Source: Vitrella brassicaformis (Eukaryota; Sar; Vitrellaceae). Taken from it: 64,000 bases of DNA. The stretch is from assembly GCA_001179505.1 (NCBI GenBank), contig CDMY01000153.1, positions 7,663-71,662 of the forward strand, read 5' to 3'. The stretch's first letter is position 1. Each line of letters begins with the position of its first letter. The position numbers and the translations under genes were made by a program. The notes under the pieces are model-generated. The model did no database searches. It was not told the origin of the DNA and saw nothing but the letters and a program-made list of their open reading frames with translations. Positions 49,356 to 60,579 of this stretch are shown here, in pieces.

Positions 49356-50471
49356 TGACCCTCGTCTGTCCCTGAATCTCTCCCTCCATGCCTCTATCCG
49401 ACGTCCGTCCGCGCGTCCGTTAGTGTGTGTGACGATGTGTGTGTGTGTGTGTGTGTGTGTGGCTATTACCTGTGGGTGGATGAACTGTGGGACCTCGACA
49501 ATTTTCTCCTGTGTGATGATCTTGGGGACCTCGACGATCCTCTCCTGGACCTCGATCTTGGGCACATGGATGATCTTCTCCTGCACGATCGTCTGAGGCA
49601 CCTCCTGGAACTTCTCGATGTACTGAATCTGAGGAACCTCCACTATCTTCTCCTGCAGGGACGGACGCATGGATCATACAAACACACACACACACGCAGA
49701 GACATGCGTGTGCATGCATTGCAAGGCAGACAGGGCGAGAGGAAGCAGACAGGGGAGGAAGGCATGCAAGGCAGTGGGCGCACACAGGACGGGACGCCCG
49801 ACACGTCCATGTCCGTCCATGTGCCACACACACATGTGCGTACGTACCTGCCTACGTACGCATGCATCCCTCCCTCCCTCCGTCCGTCCTCTGATACCTG
49901 TATTTGTATCTTGGGTATTTCGATGATGCGTTCCTGGACCTCCACTTTGGGGACATGTACGATTTTCTCCTGCACGACCTGCTGGGTCACCTCGACAATC
50001 TTCTCGACATAATGCACCTGCGGCACCTCCACTATCTTCTCCTCTACTATGGGCTTGACAACCTCTATCACACGCTCCTGCGGGCAGGCAGCATACATAA
50101 ACCACACACACGCATCCACACGAGCACAAAGCAAACCACACCAGATAGATATATGCATGGGCAAGCAGGGAGACAGACAGACCGGCATGGCATGTGCATT
50201 CACCAGCCACAGACAGACGACCCGACCCGCACGGATGCATGGTGCAAACGAACGAAGGCCCAGAGGGCCTCCCTGCGCTTATAAGGTACCTACCTGCAGA
50301 ATGGGCTCGGCGGTGAATTTCTCAGGAATGGTATACCTGCAGCAGCAACGAACCCCATGCAATGCAGCCAGCATGCTCTCAGTCGGTTCTGTCTACTGCG
50401 GTGGGGAGTGGTGGTAAGGCGTACCTCGGGGGTGCCGGGCCGTCAGGCCCCTGAGGTCCTGTGGGCATCAT
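47788..50471 (-). CDS. Alveolin (inner membrane complex / cortical alveolar network protein)
   Basis: Alveolins form the intermediate-filament-like network under the alveolar sacs of alveolates. Start ATG at 50471 (MMPTGPQGPDGPAPPR), then YTIPEKFTAEPILQ. The core is a charged repeat region of about 200 residues built from EKIVEVPQ-type units: IVEEKIVEVPQVHYVEKIV, VQEKIVHVPKVEVQERII, VPQTIVQEKIIHVPKIEVQ, ITQEKIVEVPQF, then VPQIVPRHVPVEKIVEVPQ. A Pro/Val-rich part follows: EIPVPQYKEIPKPVPQPVP, YKEVPVFVPMTGAPV and KVPVFKDVHVPVKVPRKIPR. The C-terminus is FVDLNARNEAPALV with TAG at 47788-47790. About ten exons, several of whose boundaries fall between repeat units. There are no predicted membrane segments or enzymatic domain. 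Introns are full of CA and CAGA repeats (+ strand view). Confidence 0.93.
49321..49356. repeat. TTTC/GAAA tandem repeat in an alveolin intron
   Basis: About seven CTTT units between CTGCC and GACCC, inside the intron between the exons beginning LEKVEPVPQ and ending EVPQFIHPQ. Confidence 0.85.
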
Positions 50472-50665
50472 CGTCGGCAAGGCGGCAAAGGAGAGACGGG
50501 GGAGGGAGGGGAGCGGGAAAACGACTCGGAGCTCGGGAAAGGAAGGACGCGAGCTCCCCCCTGGGGGCCTGAAGACGCGACGAACGGGGGCGGTCGCGCG
50601 CGAGGATTTCTCACATCCGGGGGAGCATGCAAAGAACGCGTTAGCATGTAACATCTGTGTGTCCA

Positions 50666-53600
50666 TCACTGCAGGAGAGCGTTTGGCAAGTCGAACATAC
50701 TGATCCTCCTCAGCAATCTCAGGCGTGGCTCGTGAGGCACACACTGACACACGTCCTCACGGAGCGGCTCGCACGGGCCGTGGAGGGGGTCCTGGTCTAT
50801 GCCGCCCAGATCTGCCTCGGTGTGCGGCCTGCCGAGTATCTTTGCTTGTTGGTGCGCGTCACAGCAAAGTGCGGCAAGTGTATCGACTGGGTAGGTCATG
50901 AGGATGGTGTTGAGGTACTCGAAGGCTGCGGGGCCGTAGAGGTCGACGTAGCTCCCTGCAAACGTCGTCAGCTTGGTCCGCGACTCACCTCGCCCACCAC
51001 TCTGCATGCACGCGTATGTATGCACATATGTCATCCGACAGGCAGGGCCGTGCAGGGAGGGAGGGAGGCAAGCAAGTAGGTAGGTAAAAGGTGGTCAGTC
51101 AGTCAGGCAGTCAGTCAGTCAAGGAGACTCAGCCCATACATGCAGTAGTATGTGTGACCGCGTGTCCAAACGTTTGTACGTACGTACCTGCTGCAGCTGC
51201 TTCATGCAGTGCTCCATCGGCTTGCCCATGAGCATCCCGTTGTTGCCAACAGCTATCAGGTGACTCCCTGTCCACACAAACAGACAAGCCAACCATCACA
51301 CCGACACTACACTACACCCACTCGGCCCCTCACTCTTTTCTGCCTCCATCTATCCATCTGTGTATCTATGTATGTGTTGACTGACTGACTCTAGGTAGGT
51401 AGGTGGGTAGGTGGGTTGGGTGGCTGTCTGCCACGTTCCCACTTACATACATACATACCTGCCTGAATGCCTGCCTTGGCGGCTGGCGAGTCAGGAACAA
51501 CGTAGGCAACACGACACCCGCCTATTAGTACACACCCACCACACCACACCGCACCACACCACAGCACACCACAGCACAGCACACCAACAGGCTCTTGACG
51601 CAAGGAGACGTATTTGTATGTATTTGTGATTGTGTGACCATCTATCTGTCCGCTTGGCCTGTCTGTCTGCCTGCCTGCCTGACTGCTTGTCTCCTCTGGC
51701 TGACCGAGATGTTGTGGGTTTGGATCGATGGCAAAGCCGCTTGGCTTGTCAATTGTGTTGGTCACAGCACCAGGCAAGAACTTCAACAAAGCCTGACCAA
51801 CCCACCCAAAATGGGACAATACCCTCCTCGCCCTGCCCATTGTGCCTGGGTGTATGTATGTATCTGTGGATCGCATCGCATCGCATCGCGCACCGGCACG
51901 TTGTGGTCAGTGTTCTTGGCAGCGATGGCCTGGGCAAGCGCCTGGTGGGTGGAGTGGACGCACACACACGTGATTCGATACAGACAGACAGACAGACAGG
52001 TGCGTCTGGTCTGGATGGACGTATGTGTGTATGTATGTTGCAACAGCCAACAGCCCCCTCCGTATGAATATCCATCCACCCCACTTACCTCGTAGGGTAC
52101 CCTAATGTCCTCCAGGAGGGCTGGTGGGGGCATCAGGGACAGGGCTATCGCATACGCATTCTTGGCCTGCATCCCACGCACACACACAGTGAGCAAGCAA
52201 GCAACCAAGTGAATCCGCTCTCACACACACACACACACACACATAGGCAGGCAGGCAGGCAGGCAGGTCACTGACAGGCAGTGCAGTCGGTCCTGCCTGC
52301 CTCTCCCTTTCGATGGATGGCACTCACCTTCCAGAAGTCTCTGCTACACCGATACGCATCGCCCAACCTACACATCCATCGACCACACACCAAGTGCATC
52401 CATCCCATCCATGCATCCGTCCATCCATCCATCGTCACATCCCCGACTGACCTTTGCCATGCGAGGGGCATGTTAGGTGCCGCACGGACGGCATCGAGGG
52501 CGCACGACTCTGCCAAATTGCTCTCAGTGCCCACACCCGTCAACATGGCCTGCACACATAGATACACTCATGCATACAAACAATACATGTATGCATGTTC
52601 ATGGAGGGGGGGATGCAGTCAGTGTGGGTGGGTGTGGGTGTGAGTGTGGGTGTTGGTGTGGGTGGGACCAGGCATTGGTAGGCAATGAGTTCTGCCCTCA
52701 GTGGGCAGATGGCGGGCAGGAACTTGAGCAGCTCACTAACGCCCCCAGTGTTGGTCTTCTCCCCCACAAAGATCTTCTCTATCGCTAAACACGACAAGCA
52801 ACGGTTGTGTGCGGCACACACACAGATAGAGATGGATGGATGGACATTCGCGCATGTCCTGGCCTGCCTTGGTTTCCTACCTCTCTCTGTCGAGTCAAAT
52901 GCTGTGGCGAACGACATGCTGTACCTCCTGCATGCCATGCATCCACGACAAAGACAGACAGACAGACAGACACACACACAGGCAGGCGGTCAGTCACTTA
53001 GTCTATATCTGTGTGCTGTGCTGTGCTGTTTGTGTCGATATGTATAGATATCCCCCCGCCCTCCCATGTCCCTCCCCCCTCAACCCACTTGTGGTTGATG
53101 TCACTGGCGAGGCTAAGGACGTCGTTGACAGTGAATATGTGTGTGTAGTGGACCAGAGTGCCGTTGGCGAACCTGAGAGTGGCCTCCACCTCCAGCCCCC
53201 GCTTGCCGAGCCCGTGGCCCTCACCCATCAGACCCCTCTTCTCCCCAGGCACCCGCTCATCCACACCCACACCCACACTCGGCCTGCCTCCCCTACTCTC
53301 ACTACTCACTGGGCTGGCGCTGCTACCTGCATGCCTGTCGCCTGTGGCTGCTGAGGTGGCCCGTCGGCGGACCATGACGGAGGGCTGATTTGAGAGCCTC
53401 ACAGAGCCATCATCCCCATGGCCACCCCCTGTCGACGGGCTGGCGGCCCTGGGGTGGCCGCCATACTCGTATGCGTATGCCTTGTCGTACGGGTCACTGT
53501 AGGCGGCCAGTATGTGGGTGTCCAAGACATCCTGGCGCTGCAAGGCTTCCACTTCGAGCTGCTGTGCCTGTGTCTTGGACATGCCCTTTGTCCAGATGTA

Positions 53601-54446
53601 GAAGCGCTCCTGGCCCTTGGCCTTGCGCGCCTTGACCACCCTGGGGCTGGGGTGCTCCCTGCTGTCGTACACGGCATCGTACACCACACTGTCGGGACTC
53701 AGCAAGGCAGACGAGATGTTGACGAGAGGCGGCAGGGGGCCTGGTTCCAACATGCTGGGCGGGTAACACCAAGATGCAAAGGACGAGGGCGCTACCATGG
53801 CCGTGGCCGTGGCCGCTGACGAGTCGTTGCCTCCCACCTCTCTCATCCTGCTACTGCTGCTGCTGCTGGTGGTGGGTGTGGCTGTAGAGTGTGAGTGCAG
53901 CGGTGGTGTGTTGGCCCATAGGGGGTCGGCGATGTGTATTCTGTAGTGGGGGTAGTTGTACAGGAGGGTCTGGAGGATGTTCTTGTAGTGCTCCAGCCTC
54001 AGGGTCTCCCACAAACTCACATCACCACCAGAGTCCCTAAACCGAAGCGATAGGTCCGCGGGAACCACCAGAGAATACTCGCCGTCACTACCCGACTCTC
54101 GTGGAAGCCCGCCAGCGCCGCCAGCCAGGAGGGCAGTGGCACCTCTAGACTCATCAGATTCATCGGCTGACCGCTGCAATGATGTCTGTGATGATGGTGG
54201 TTCACGGCCCGTGGCGTCCGCCGGCTCCATCTCAGCTGTCGGTGTGGATGCCGATACCATAGCGGGTCCGTCAACGACAAGCTGGGGTGGCGCGAGCCGC
54301 CGCCGCTTCAAGTGGTGGCGGGCGTGACGCACTGGCTGCCTCAGAGGTGGAGAGATGAAGGCTGCGGCTGATGTGTCGTGATGCAGTGGGAAGAGGTTGG
54401 CCAGTGAGGCATCGATGAAGCAGACAAGGGACAGCAGACACCCCAT
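50666..54446 (-). CDS. Plastid-directed protein with TPR-like helices and a PDZ-like domain
   Basis: Start ATG at 54446. MGCLLSLVCFIDASLANLF is a signal-peptide-like segment. It is followed by DTSAAAFISPPLRQPVRHA, with an A-A-F junction and a basic, acid-free stretch: a bipartite plastid leader. The first exon continues as a long, partly low-complexity region to about 53090, with ordered islands such as WETLRLEHYKNILQTLLYNY and DAVYDSREHPSPRVVKARKA, ending SLASDINHK. Joined exons then read RYSMSFATAFDSTER-AIEK and IFVGEKTNTGGVSELLKFLP. TPR-like helices follow (NLAESCALDAVRAAPNMPLA, WQRLGDAYRCSRDFWK, AKNAYAIALSLMPPPALLED). A PDZ-like module, CRVAYVVPDSPAAKAGIQA then GSHLIAVGNNGMLMGKPME, precedes LTTFAGSYVDLYGPAAFEYL and a C-terminus at 50666. 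A scaffold or assembly role in the plastid is inferred. I know no named orthologue. Confidence 0.68.
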
Positions 54447-54702
54447 GGTGGATGGACAGACGTGGGCGTGCAATGACTCGTGCATCTGCAGTCGCACCAT
54501 CAACAGCCACGTCCTCCCCATGAGTCAGTCAACAGGCCAAATGCCACATCGACACATCAACAGACTTCTTTCGGGCGGCAGATCTGGGAAACAAGGGGTC
54601 TCGTCCGCCTGCCTCCCTGGCTCTCTCTCTCTGGTGCTCGCCTCAGGGTCGATCGTAGGTCGATCGGGAAAGAAGGTTGAGATCTGCAGGGAAGTTAAGG
54701 AC
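54447..54702. promoter_or_regulatory. Divergent intergenic region between plastid PDZ-like gene and uS9m
   Basis: 256 bp separating two outward-facing start codons; it must contain both promoters. It includes a pair of GGTCGATCG-like boxes (54650-54667). No TATA element is recognised. Confidence 0.45.
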
Positions 54703-55013
54703 ATGCAGTGTATCAGGGGTGTGGGTGCCTCCCGGTACCCCATTTTGATGAGAGATCTGCCAAAAACGGCTCACTTGAGGCGGCCCTGGGCAGAGATCCG
54801 CTGGGCTTGTGCGCGGCAGCAGAGGAGTTTCACCTCTGAGGACCGCCGAGGCGCCAAGGTTGAGATTCAGCTCGACGATGGCAGCGATGGCACAGGCACC
54901 AAGGCCACGGATGCCAAGAAGCCCTCCTCATCTCGATTGGGACAACTCAGCATTGACGAGGTTAGGTTTGCCCACGTGGAGAGACAAATGCCACGTGGAG
55001 AGACAAATGCAGC

Positions 55014-55045
<32 letters not shown>

Positions 55046-56677
55046 GGGAGAGAGACTGTGATGAAGTGCCTGCCTGCCAACATGTCTGTCTGTCTGTCTG
55101 TGCATGTGTGAGCAGGTGTTGTATCTGTCCAAGGAGGCCGGCGTCGAGACGACCAAAGAAGTTCAGGCCATCATCATGAAATCGCCGCCTTTCTCACCGG
55201 TACACACATGAGCCAACCACGGTACGGGGCCAGAGGGGCTGGTCAAGGAATTAATGTTTGTCCGGCCGTCCCGTCCCGTCCATGTCTTTCAGGACAGGAG
55301 TCCGTTTCTGTTGGAGAATTTCTTTGAGTCGTCGGATGGCGGCGGCGCTGGCAGCCTCGTGACGGAGGCAGATGCGGAGTTTGGGCTCCCCCGGGATGTG
55401 GCGGATGGGTTGGACCTCTGCCTTGACAAACATGATGCCCTCTCGCACCAAGTGTCCGCAGACCTCGAGCCACACGAGAGCGGCCGGGGCGGGGGAGGGC
55501 CGTCATCGCCCGTGCATACGGCTGGTGAGGAGGATGATTTTGATGATGGTAGTGGTGAGCTGCCCAAGGGCAGCCTGGGTGAGTTGGAGGGGGAGCGTGT
55601 GGGTGCGGTGGTCCACCCACCACACACACCACAGGGCAAGGGCGACACCGTCACGGCACACGTCGTCAACCAGATGATCCTCAAAGCCTTCCACGGCGGC
55701 CCTGACCAACAGGCCCACAAGGTAGGTAGGTATGTACGTACGTACCCACACACCCAGCCAGGCAGCCAGGGGGAGAGAGCAGGCACCATGGTCGATGTTC
55801 CTTCCCTTCCCTCTGTCTGTGTCCAATGTGTCTGTCTGTCTGTCTGTCTGTCTGTGTCTGCGTGTCTGTGTGTCTGTGTGTGTCTGTGTGGTTGCCCCCG
55901 TCCAGACGTTTGAGCACAAGGGTCGTGAGTGGCGTTTGGAGGCGGAGGGCCGAGGCACGCGTGCGCGAGCCGTCGCACATGCCGTCATCAAACGCGGGAC
56001 GGGACAGGTAAACAGACAGACAGACAGACAGGCAGCCGGGGACGAGGGGGCGGTCGTGTGTGCGGTGTGTTGTGTAGATATCACATACTTTCAGGTGCTG
56101 GTCAATGGCGGCGCCGATGTGTATACATGGTGGAACTACTTCTACAACAGGTCCGTCCCGTCCCGTCCACCCCTCCGTCAGTCGCTGGCTGGGGGGGCGT
56201 TGCGGCCCTGTCACGTCATGTTACGTCACGCGGGCATTCGTCCAAATCCACGAGTGTTCTGTCTGTGTTGTGTTAACTGGCTGGCTGCAGGATGGACGTG
56301 CTGCAGCCGTTTCTATTGACGGGCACTGCGGGGGTTTATGACCTGTTCGTCAATGTCAGGGGCGGAGGGCCCTCAGGTCGGTCAGCCAGCCACACAGACA
56401 GCAACGGAGGGAGGGGAGGCTATGTATCTAAATATCAGTCAGCCACCACTACTGCACTCGCCTGTCCCTCCCTATCTATGCTGTGTGTTGTGTTCATTCA
56501 GGTCAGGCGTGTGCGGCTCGTTTGGCGGTGGGTCGTGCGCTGGTGAGTGCCTGTGGGTCGTGTGCGGGTGACATGCAGGAGGATCTGGTGCTGTATGACG
56601 ACACACGCCAGAAGTGGCCCAAGATGCCCGGCAGGAGAGCTGCCAGGAAACAGAGGCAGTGGCGCAAACGAGGATAG
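54703..56677 (+). CDS. MRPS9: Organellar (probably mitochondrial) ribosomal protein uS9 with long N-terminal extension
   Basis: Small-subunit ribosomal protein whose C-terminal tail reaches the decoding centre. The start chosen is the ATG at 54703 (MQCIRGVGASRYPILMRDLP), because the following 45 residues are Arg-rich with few acids, like a mitochondrial presequence; an internal ATG at 54748 is an alternative. Exon 1 ends at 54960 and exon 2 begins at 55116. The S9 fold is at the C-terminal end: RAVAHAVIKRGTGQVLVNGG, MDVLQPFLLTGTAGVYDLFV, NVRGGGPSGQACAARLAVGR. The tail KMPGRRAARKQRQWRKRG ends in the Arg/Lys-rich sequence typical of uS9. The preceding about 230 residues (VLYLSKEAGVETTKEVQAII, SPFLLENFFESSDGGGAG, and an acidic low-complexity stretch) are not found in bacterial S9, but mitochondrial S9 proteins also have N-terminal extensions. 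Stop TAG at 56675-56677. Confidence 0.88.
54972..55009. repeat. Two perfect tandem copies of a 19-bp unit
   Basis: CCACGTGGAGAGACAAATG occurs at 54972-54990 and again immediately at 54991-55009. Each copy contains the palindrome CCACGTGG. They lie 11 bases after the donor of uS9m intron 1. Confidence 0.95.
55013..55101. repeat. Complementary GACA and TGTC arrays inside one intron
   Basis: A GACA array (about 55014-55046) and a TGTC array (about 55083-55100), separated by 36 bases, are reverse complements within the 155-nt uS9m intron 1 (54961-55115). The transcript could form a stem of up to about 18 bp that brings donor and acceptor closer. Confidence 0.9.
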
Positions 56678-57220
56678 ACAGACAGACAGACTCACTGACT
56701 CTCTTACTCACCCACGAGGGACATATGTATAGTGAATGGGCATGCAATGATTGCAGTGCAATGCATGTGGGGAAGCTGACTGAGGATGCGGCGGCGTAGG
56801 GTATGGACGGACGGACGTATGTATCTGCCTGCAGCAGAAATTGACAGATTCAGTACGCACATATGCACGTACGTACGTGCTTGACAGGTACGACAGACGG
56901 TACGTACACGTGTCTCACGGGCAGGCAGGCAGGCTAGGCTAGGCTGTACGTACGCCTTGAAGGGGGACATCCATGCTGGTCGGTTGGCTGGCTGGCGTGT
57001 GCCTGTATGTATGTATTGTATGAATTGTGTCCCGTCCCGTCCCATCATACATACATGTCTGCCTGCCATGCCATGCATAGAGGGATTTATTTGTACAGTT
57101 AAGTTGCACAACGTGAGCATTGACTGACTGATGAGAGGGTACACCCTGGGATGTGTGCATTCCAAACTAACTCAGAGGATCCAACCATTCGGGCCGCCGT
57201 GTCCGTCAGCATGCTATGCT
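56678..57220. other. Convergent intergenic region
   Basis: Between the uS9m stop (+) and the tentative stop of the next gene (-). Contains GTACGTAC and GGACGGAC repeats and an AGGCTAGGCT triplication near 56930. No coding character is seen. Confidence 0.5.
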
Positions 57221-59158
57221 TCATTCAGCAGCGCCGTCGCATAGAAGACCGTCTGCATCACACACACACACATTGCCCGACCGGTGGGTGCTGTATGTAT
57301 GACGTCACCACCTCCATTGAATACCGTGGGCATCATTTCCAGCTGAGCTCGCCGCTGAAGCGTCTGACAACCAGAATGGGGGCAATCAACCCACCAAACA
57401 AAGCAAGCGACCCGACCATCATAACGCCACGCCCAGGAGAGATTTAAAATGATGGCACCGCACCGCACCTTGATGGCATTCACGGCATTCCTGCGGACCT
57501 TATCGCTTATCGGAAGGCATGCAGACAAACACTCACAGCAGACCTGCAGCGCAGCGCAGCCACCACGGCAGACGTGGATCTATGCATGTAGGCATTTAGC
57601 TAACAGCATAGATATCTGTCTGTCTCACGATACATGCATACCATGAGGGTGTGTTCATCGACAGGGAGTCGTGCGCCGGTCCATCCGCCCCTGGCTGAGT
57701 CGGCAGCGTGTCTATGTCTCGAGGATGCATCCGGCGAGCGGCCCCGCCGGCCGTCCAAACGGTACTCACTCACACCCACACAGTCCATACCCAACATACT
57801 GCACACACACGCACACACGGACACACACACATACACAGACAACAGCAATCCAAAACATACCACCAGTCTGTCTGTCTGTCTGTCTGATGCCTTTATGTAT
57901 GTCAGCCCGACCCGGTGCAGAAGTCGCAGAAGTGGATGAGGGCACTGGTGGGCAGCAAACTGCACCGCGCATGCACAAGCCGCGCACAACGACCCACCTG
58001 CACACAGACAGACAGACAGACAGACACCCAGCCAAACAGGGACACCATTGAGTGTGTCTTGTCGAGTGAGAGAGAGGGCACTCATTTACGGGCGGGAGTG
58101 GCCTGCGTTGCCTTACCAAGTGTGCCTGCATACGGCAGGTGAGTCTGAGTATTTGGATCCCGTGGGCGGTCGTGGGAGTCGGTGTGTGGTTTGTGGGTGC
58201 GTTGAAGGGGATGGTTTTTATGGTGTGTGTGTGTTTGTGTGGGTGGGGGCCGCCAGTGGTGGGGTGGTGGTAGGGTGACGCCATCGTCTCGGGGGAGGGG
58301 TACACACTCAACCCACGACACACAGGGGGGTGGTGGTGGTCACAGGCCGCCTGATAGGGCACGACAGACACAAGCAAGCAAACAAACAAGGAAGGCAGGC
58401 ATCCAATCAATCAGCCGACAAACAAGCATTGATTGTTTCGAACGCCTCCCTACCTGTGGATGGTTGGCCAGTGCGAGTAGGAGCCTTTCCAGCCCCTGTG
58501 CGGCTGCGTCTTGGTGGGCGGCCCGGGTGGTCCACCCATGCCGCACCCGCTGTGCGATGGTGTGGCTGAGGTACGCCCACAGCGCCAAGGGGAACGCACC
58601 GATGGCCATCAGCTCTACCATCGACGTCAACACAGAAGAGGCCGCCTTTCCTTGTGAGGTGGTCTCAGCCTCGGCTGGTGTGTCGGTGTCCGCTGGTGGA
58701 TAATGTGATCTAGCCACGGTGCCCTCGAGCCAGTATGCCAGCAAATCACACACGGCTGGCCCCTGACGGACGGACATGACGGCACCACCAAGACTCATGG
58801 CCATGAATGAGTCAATGCAGTCCATGTGTGTGACTGACTGACCTGTTGTCCGATGGATGTTTCCCATGCGAAGCTTGAGAATGCGGCATCATCTGTCAAG
58901 ATGGACTCCATCACGGCCTCCAGATCAGCTGCCTGCAGCCATCGCAGCGCAAGCAGACAGACAGGTAGATAGAGGGACTGCATGGCATGGCATGCAGTGG
59001 GACCACGGGGCGGGCAAACCAAACCAAACCGGATGCAGATCACGCCCATGCAGACCAGTAAGCATCCCCTCCCCTAAACCTACCTGTTGGCCGTCGGCCT
59101 TGTTGGCTTCCAGCAGCTTCGTGAGCTCAGACGTGCAGGACGCTGGCGACGACCGCAT
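57221..59158 (-). CDS. Unrecognised protein, probably alpha-helical (ARM/HEAT-like)
   Basis: The well-supported part starts at ATG 59158: MRSSPASCTSELTKLLEANK-ADGQQ, then AADLEAVMESILTDDAAFSS, then a large exon (GPAVCDLLAYWLEGTVARSH, MVELMAIGAFPLALWAYLSH, GLERLLLALANHPQ ending near 58460). Downstream exons are tentative: FAAHQCPHPLLRLLHR near 57960-57915, GVSEYRLDGRRGRSPDASSR, ISDKVRRNAVNAIK near 57480, and TLQRRAQLEMMPTVFNGGGD, with a stop at about 57221. The Leu-rich amphipathic helices resemble armadillo/HEAT packing, but no family is recognised. Phase could not be carried through every downstream junction, so the 3' half may be wrong. It is divergently arranged with the KH gene. Confidence 0.5.
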
Positions 59159-59383
59159 CCCTACCTACCAGTGGATGGATCTGGCCAAGGAGGAGAAGAG
59201 GGGCTAGGCCCAGGCAGGAGGTTTTCCTTGCGAGCTTTGATCGAGAGGGGAAGGAGGAAAGAGAAGCAGCAGCCCTGAGGAGAGGGCTGCCAGCACTGCT
59301 CAGCACTTCTGACTGACACAGCTGATCTGTGGTGGTCGGTGTGTGTCTGTTGGTGACCTGGTGGATCTGGTCTGTGTAGACAT
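59159..59383. promoter_or_regulatory. Divergent intergenic region between the helical protein gene and the KH gene
   Basis: 225 bp between outward-facing start codons; it presumably serves as promoter for both genes. It contains a CTCAGCAC pair and CAGCAC repeats near 59280-59310. Confidence 0.45.
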
Positions 59384-60546
59384 ATGGCTCGGAAGAAGAA
59401 GAACGTGGCGTCGTCGTCATCGGCTGATGCGGGTGGCGGCCAGAGGGGAGATCAGGCCGCAGGGGGTGCCGACACTGCTGCGTCGGGATCACCGCCCGCT
59501 CAGCAACCAGACCAGCAGGCGGCCTCTGCGTCGTCAGCTTCGCCCGCCGTCTTGTCCAACGGCAAGAAGAGCGGCCACGGTGCCGCTGGCCCCACCAGCA
59601 CCCCGGCTGCTGCTGCCGACGGAGCTGGGGGGGGCAAGAAGCAGCCCCCCCCTCCAGACCACCCCCCCGCTGCGGCAGAGGAGGCTGACGATGAGGCGGA
59701 GGATGATGGCGTGGATGAGGACGAGGCCAACGGGCACGCCAGGCCCTACTCGGAGCTCTCGGCCACACAGAAGAAGAACATCAAAAAACGCCGCGCCAAG
59801 GCACAGCGCAAGGCACAGCAGGAGCAGGACGCCGCCACCGGTGGCAGCGAACAGCCAGACGGCGGTGCTGCAGCGGCCTCCTCGCCCGCCGATGGTCCCA
59901 ACAAGACCAAAGCGGTAGGCAGGGAACCAGGCAGGCCACACAACACACGTCCACCACCCCTCCCCGCGAGAGCCTGCCTGTTGATCGATCGACTAACTGA
60001 CACCTGTCTGTCGTGTCGTCTTGTGTCGTTCATGTGGTTGGTCTGTCTGTCTGATCAGAATGGCGTGGTGTCTGGCATGGCGGCGTACGACCCTTTGGAC
60101 GATGAGAAGAAGGACATCCTGTCTGCCCTGACGTCCAAGTTGGACGAGTCGGTGGACTTGACGGCCACCAAGGCGACCAACGAACACATCCTACAGATCG
60201 CCCCACGCCAACGCATACTCCTGGTTGGTACCTCACCTGACCTCACCTGACCTGCCTCTCACACACAGCCACCCAGCCACACACGTGTCTGTATGTCTCC
60301 CTCCCCCTGTCTGTCTGTCTCTCTGTCCCCTCCCTCCCTCCCGCTTCGCTTCAGGAGGAGTTGGTGTGTGAGATCAGCGATCGCATGAACACCGGCGTCA
60401 AGGCCCGCCGGCCGTCCAGCAAGTCGTCCGCTGAGGACCTCATGGCACAAATCGACAACATACGCAAAGGCAGCCAGTCCGTCAGAGAAATGACCCCAGA
60501 GGACAAAAAGACCCACCTCGAGTGGCTGCATGTACATATTGACACA

Positions 60547-60579
<33 letters not shown>

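Noticed and set aside
57659-58140. A plus-strand gene with exons near 57660-57762 and 57906-58010
   Set aside because: Acceptor/donor-like sites exist on the + strand, but the minus-strand readings chain better with the supported exons upstream. Neither is certain.
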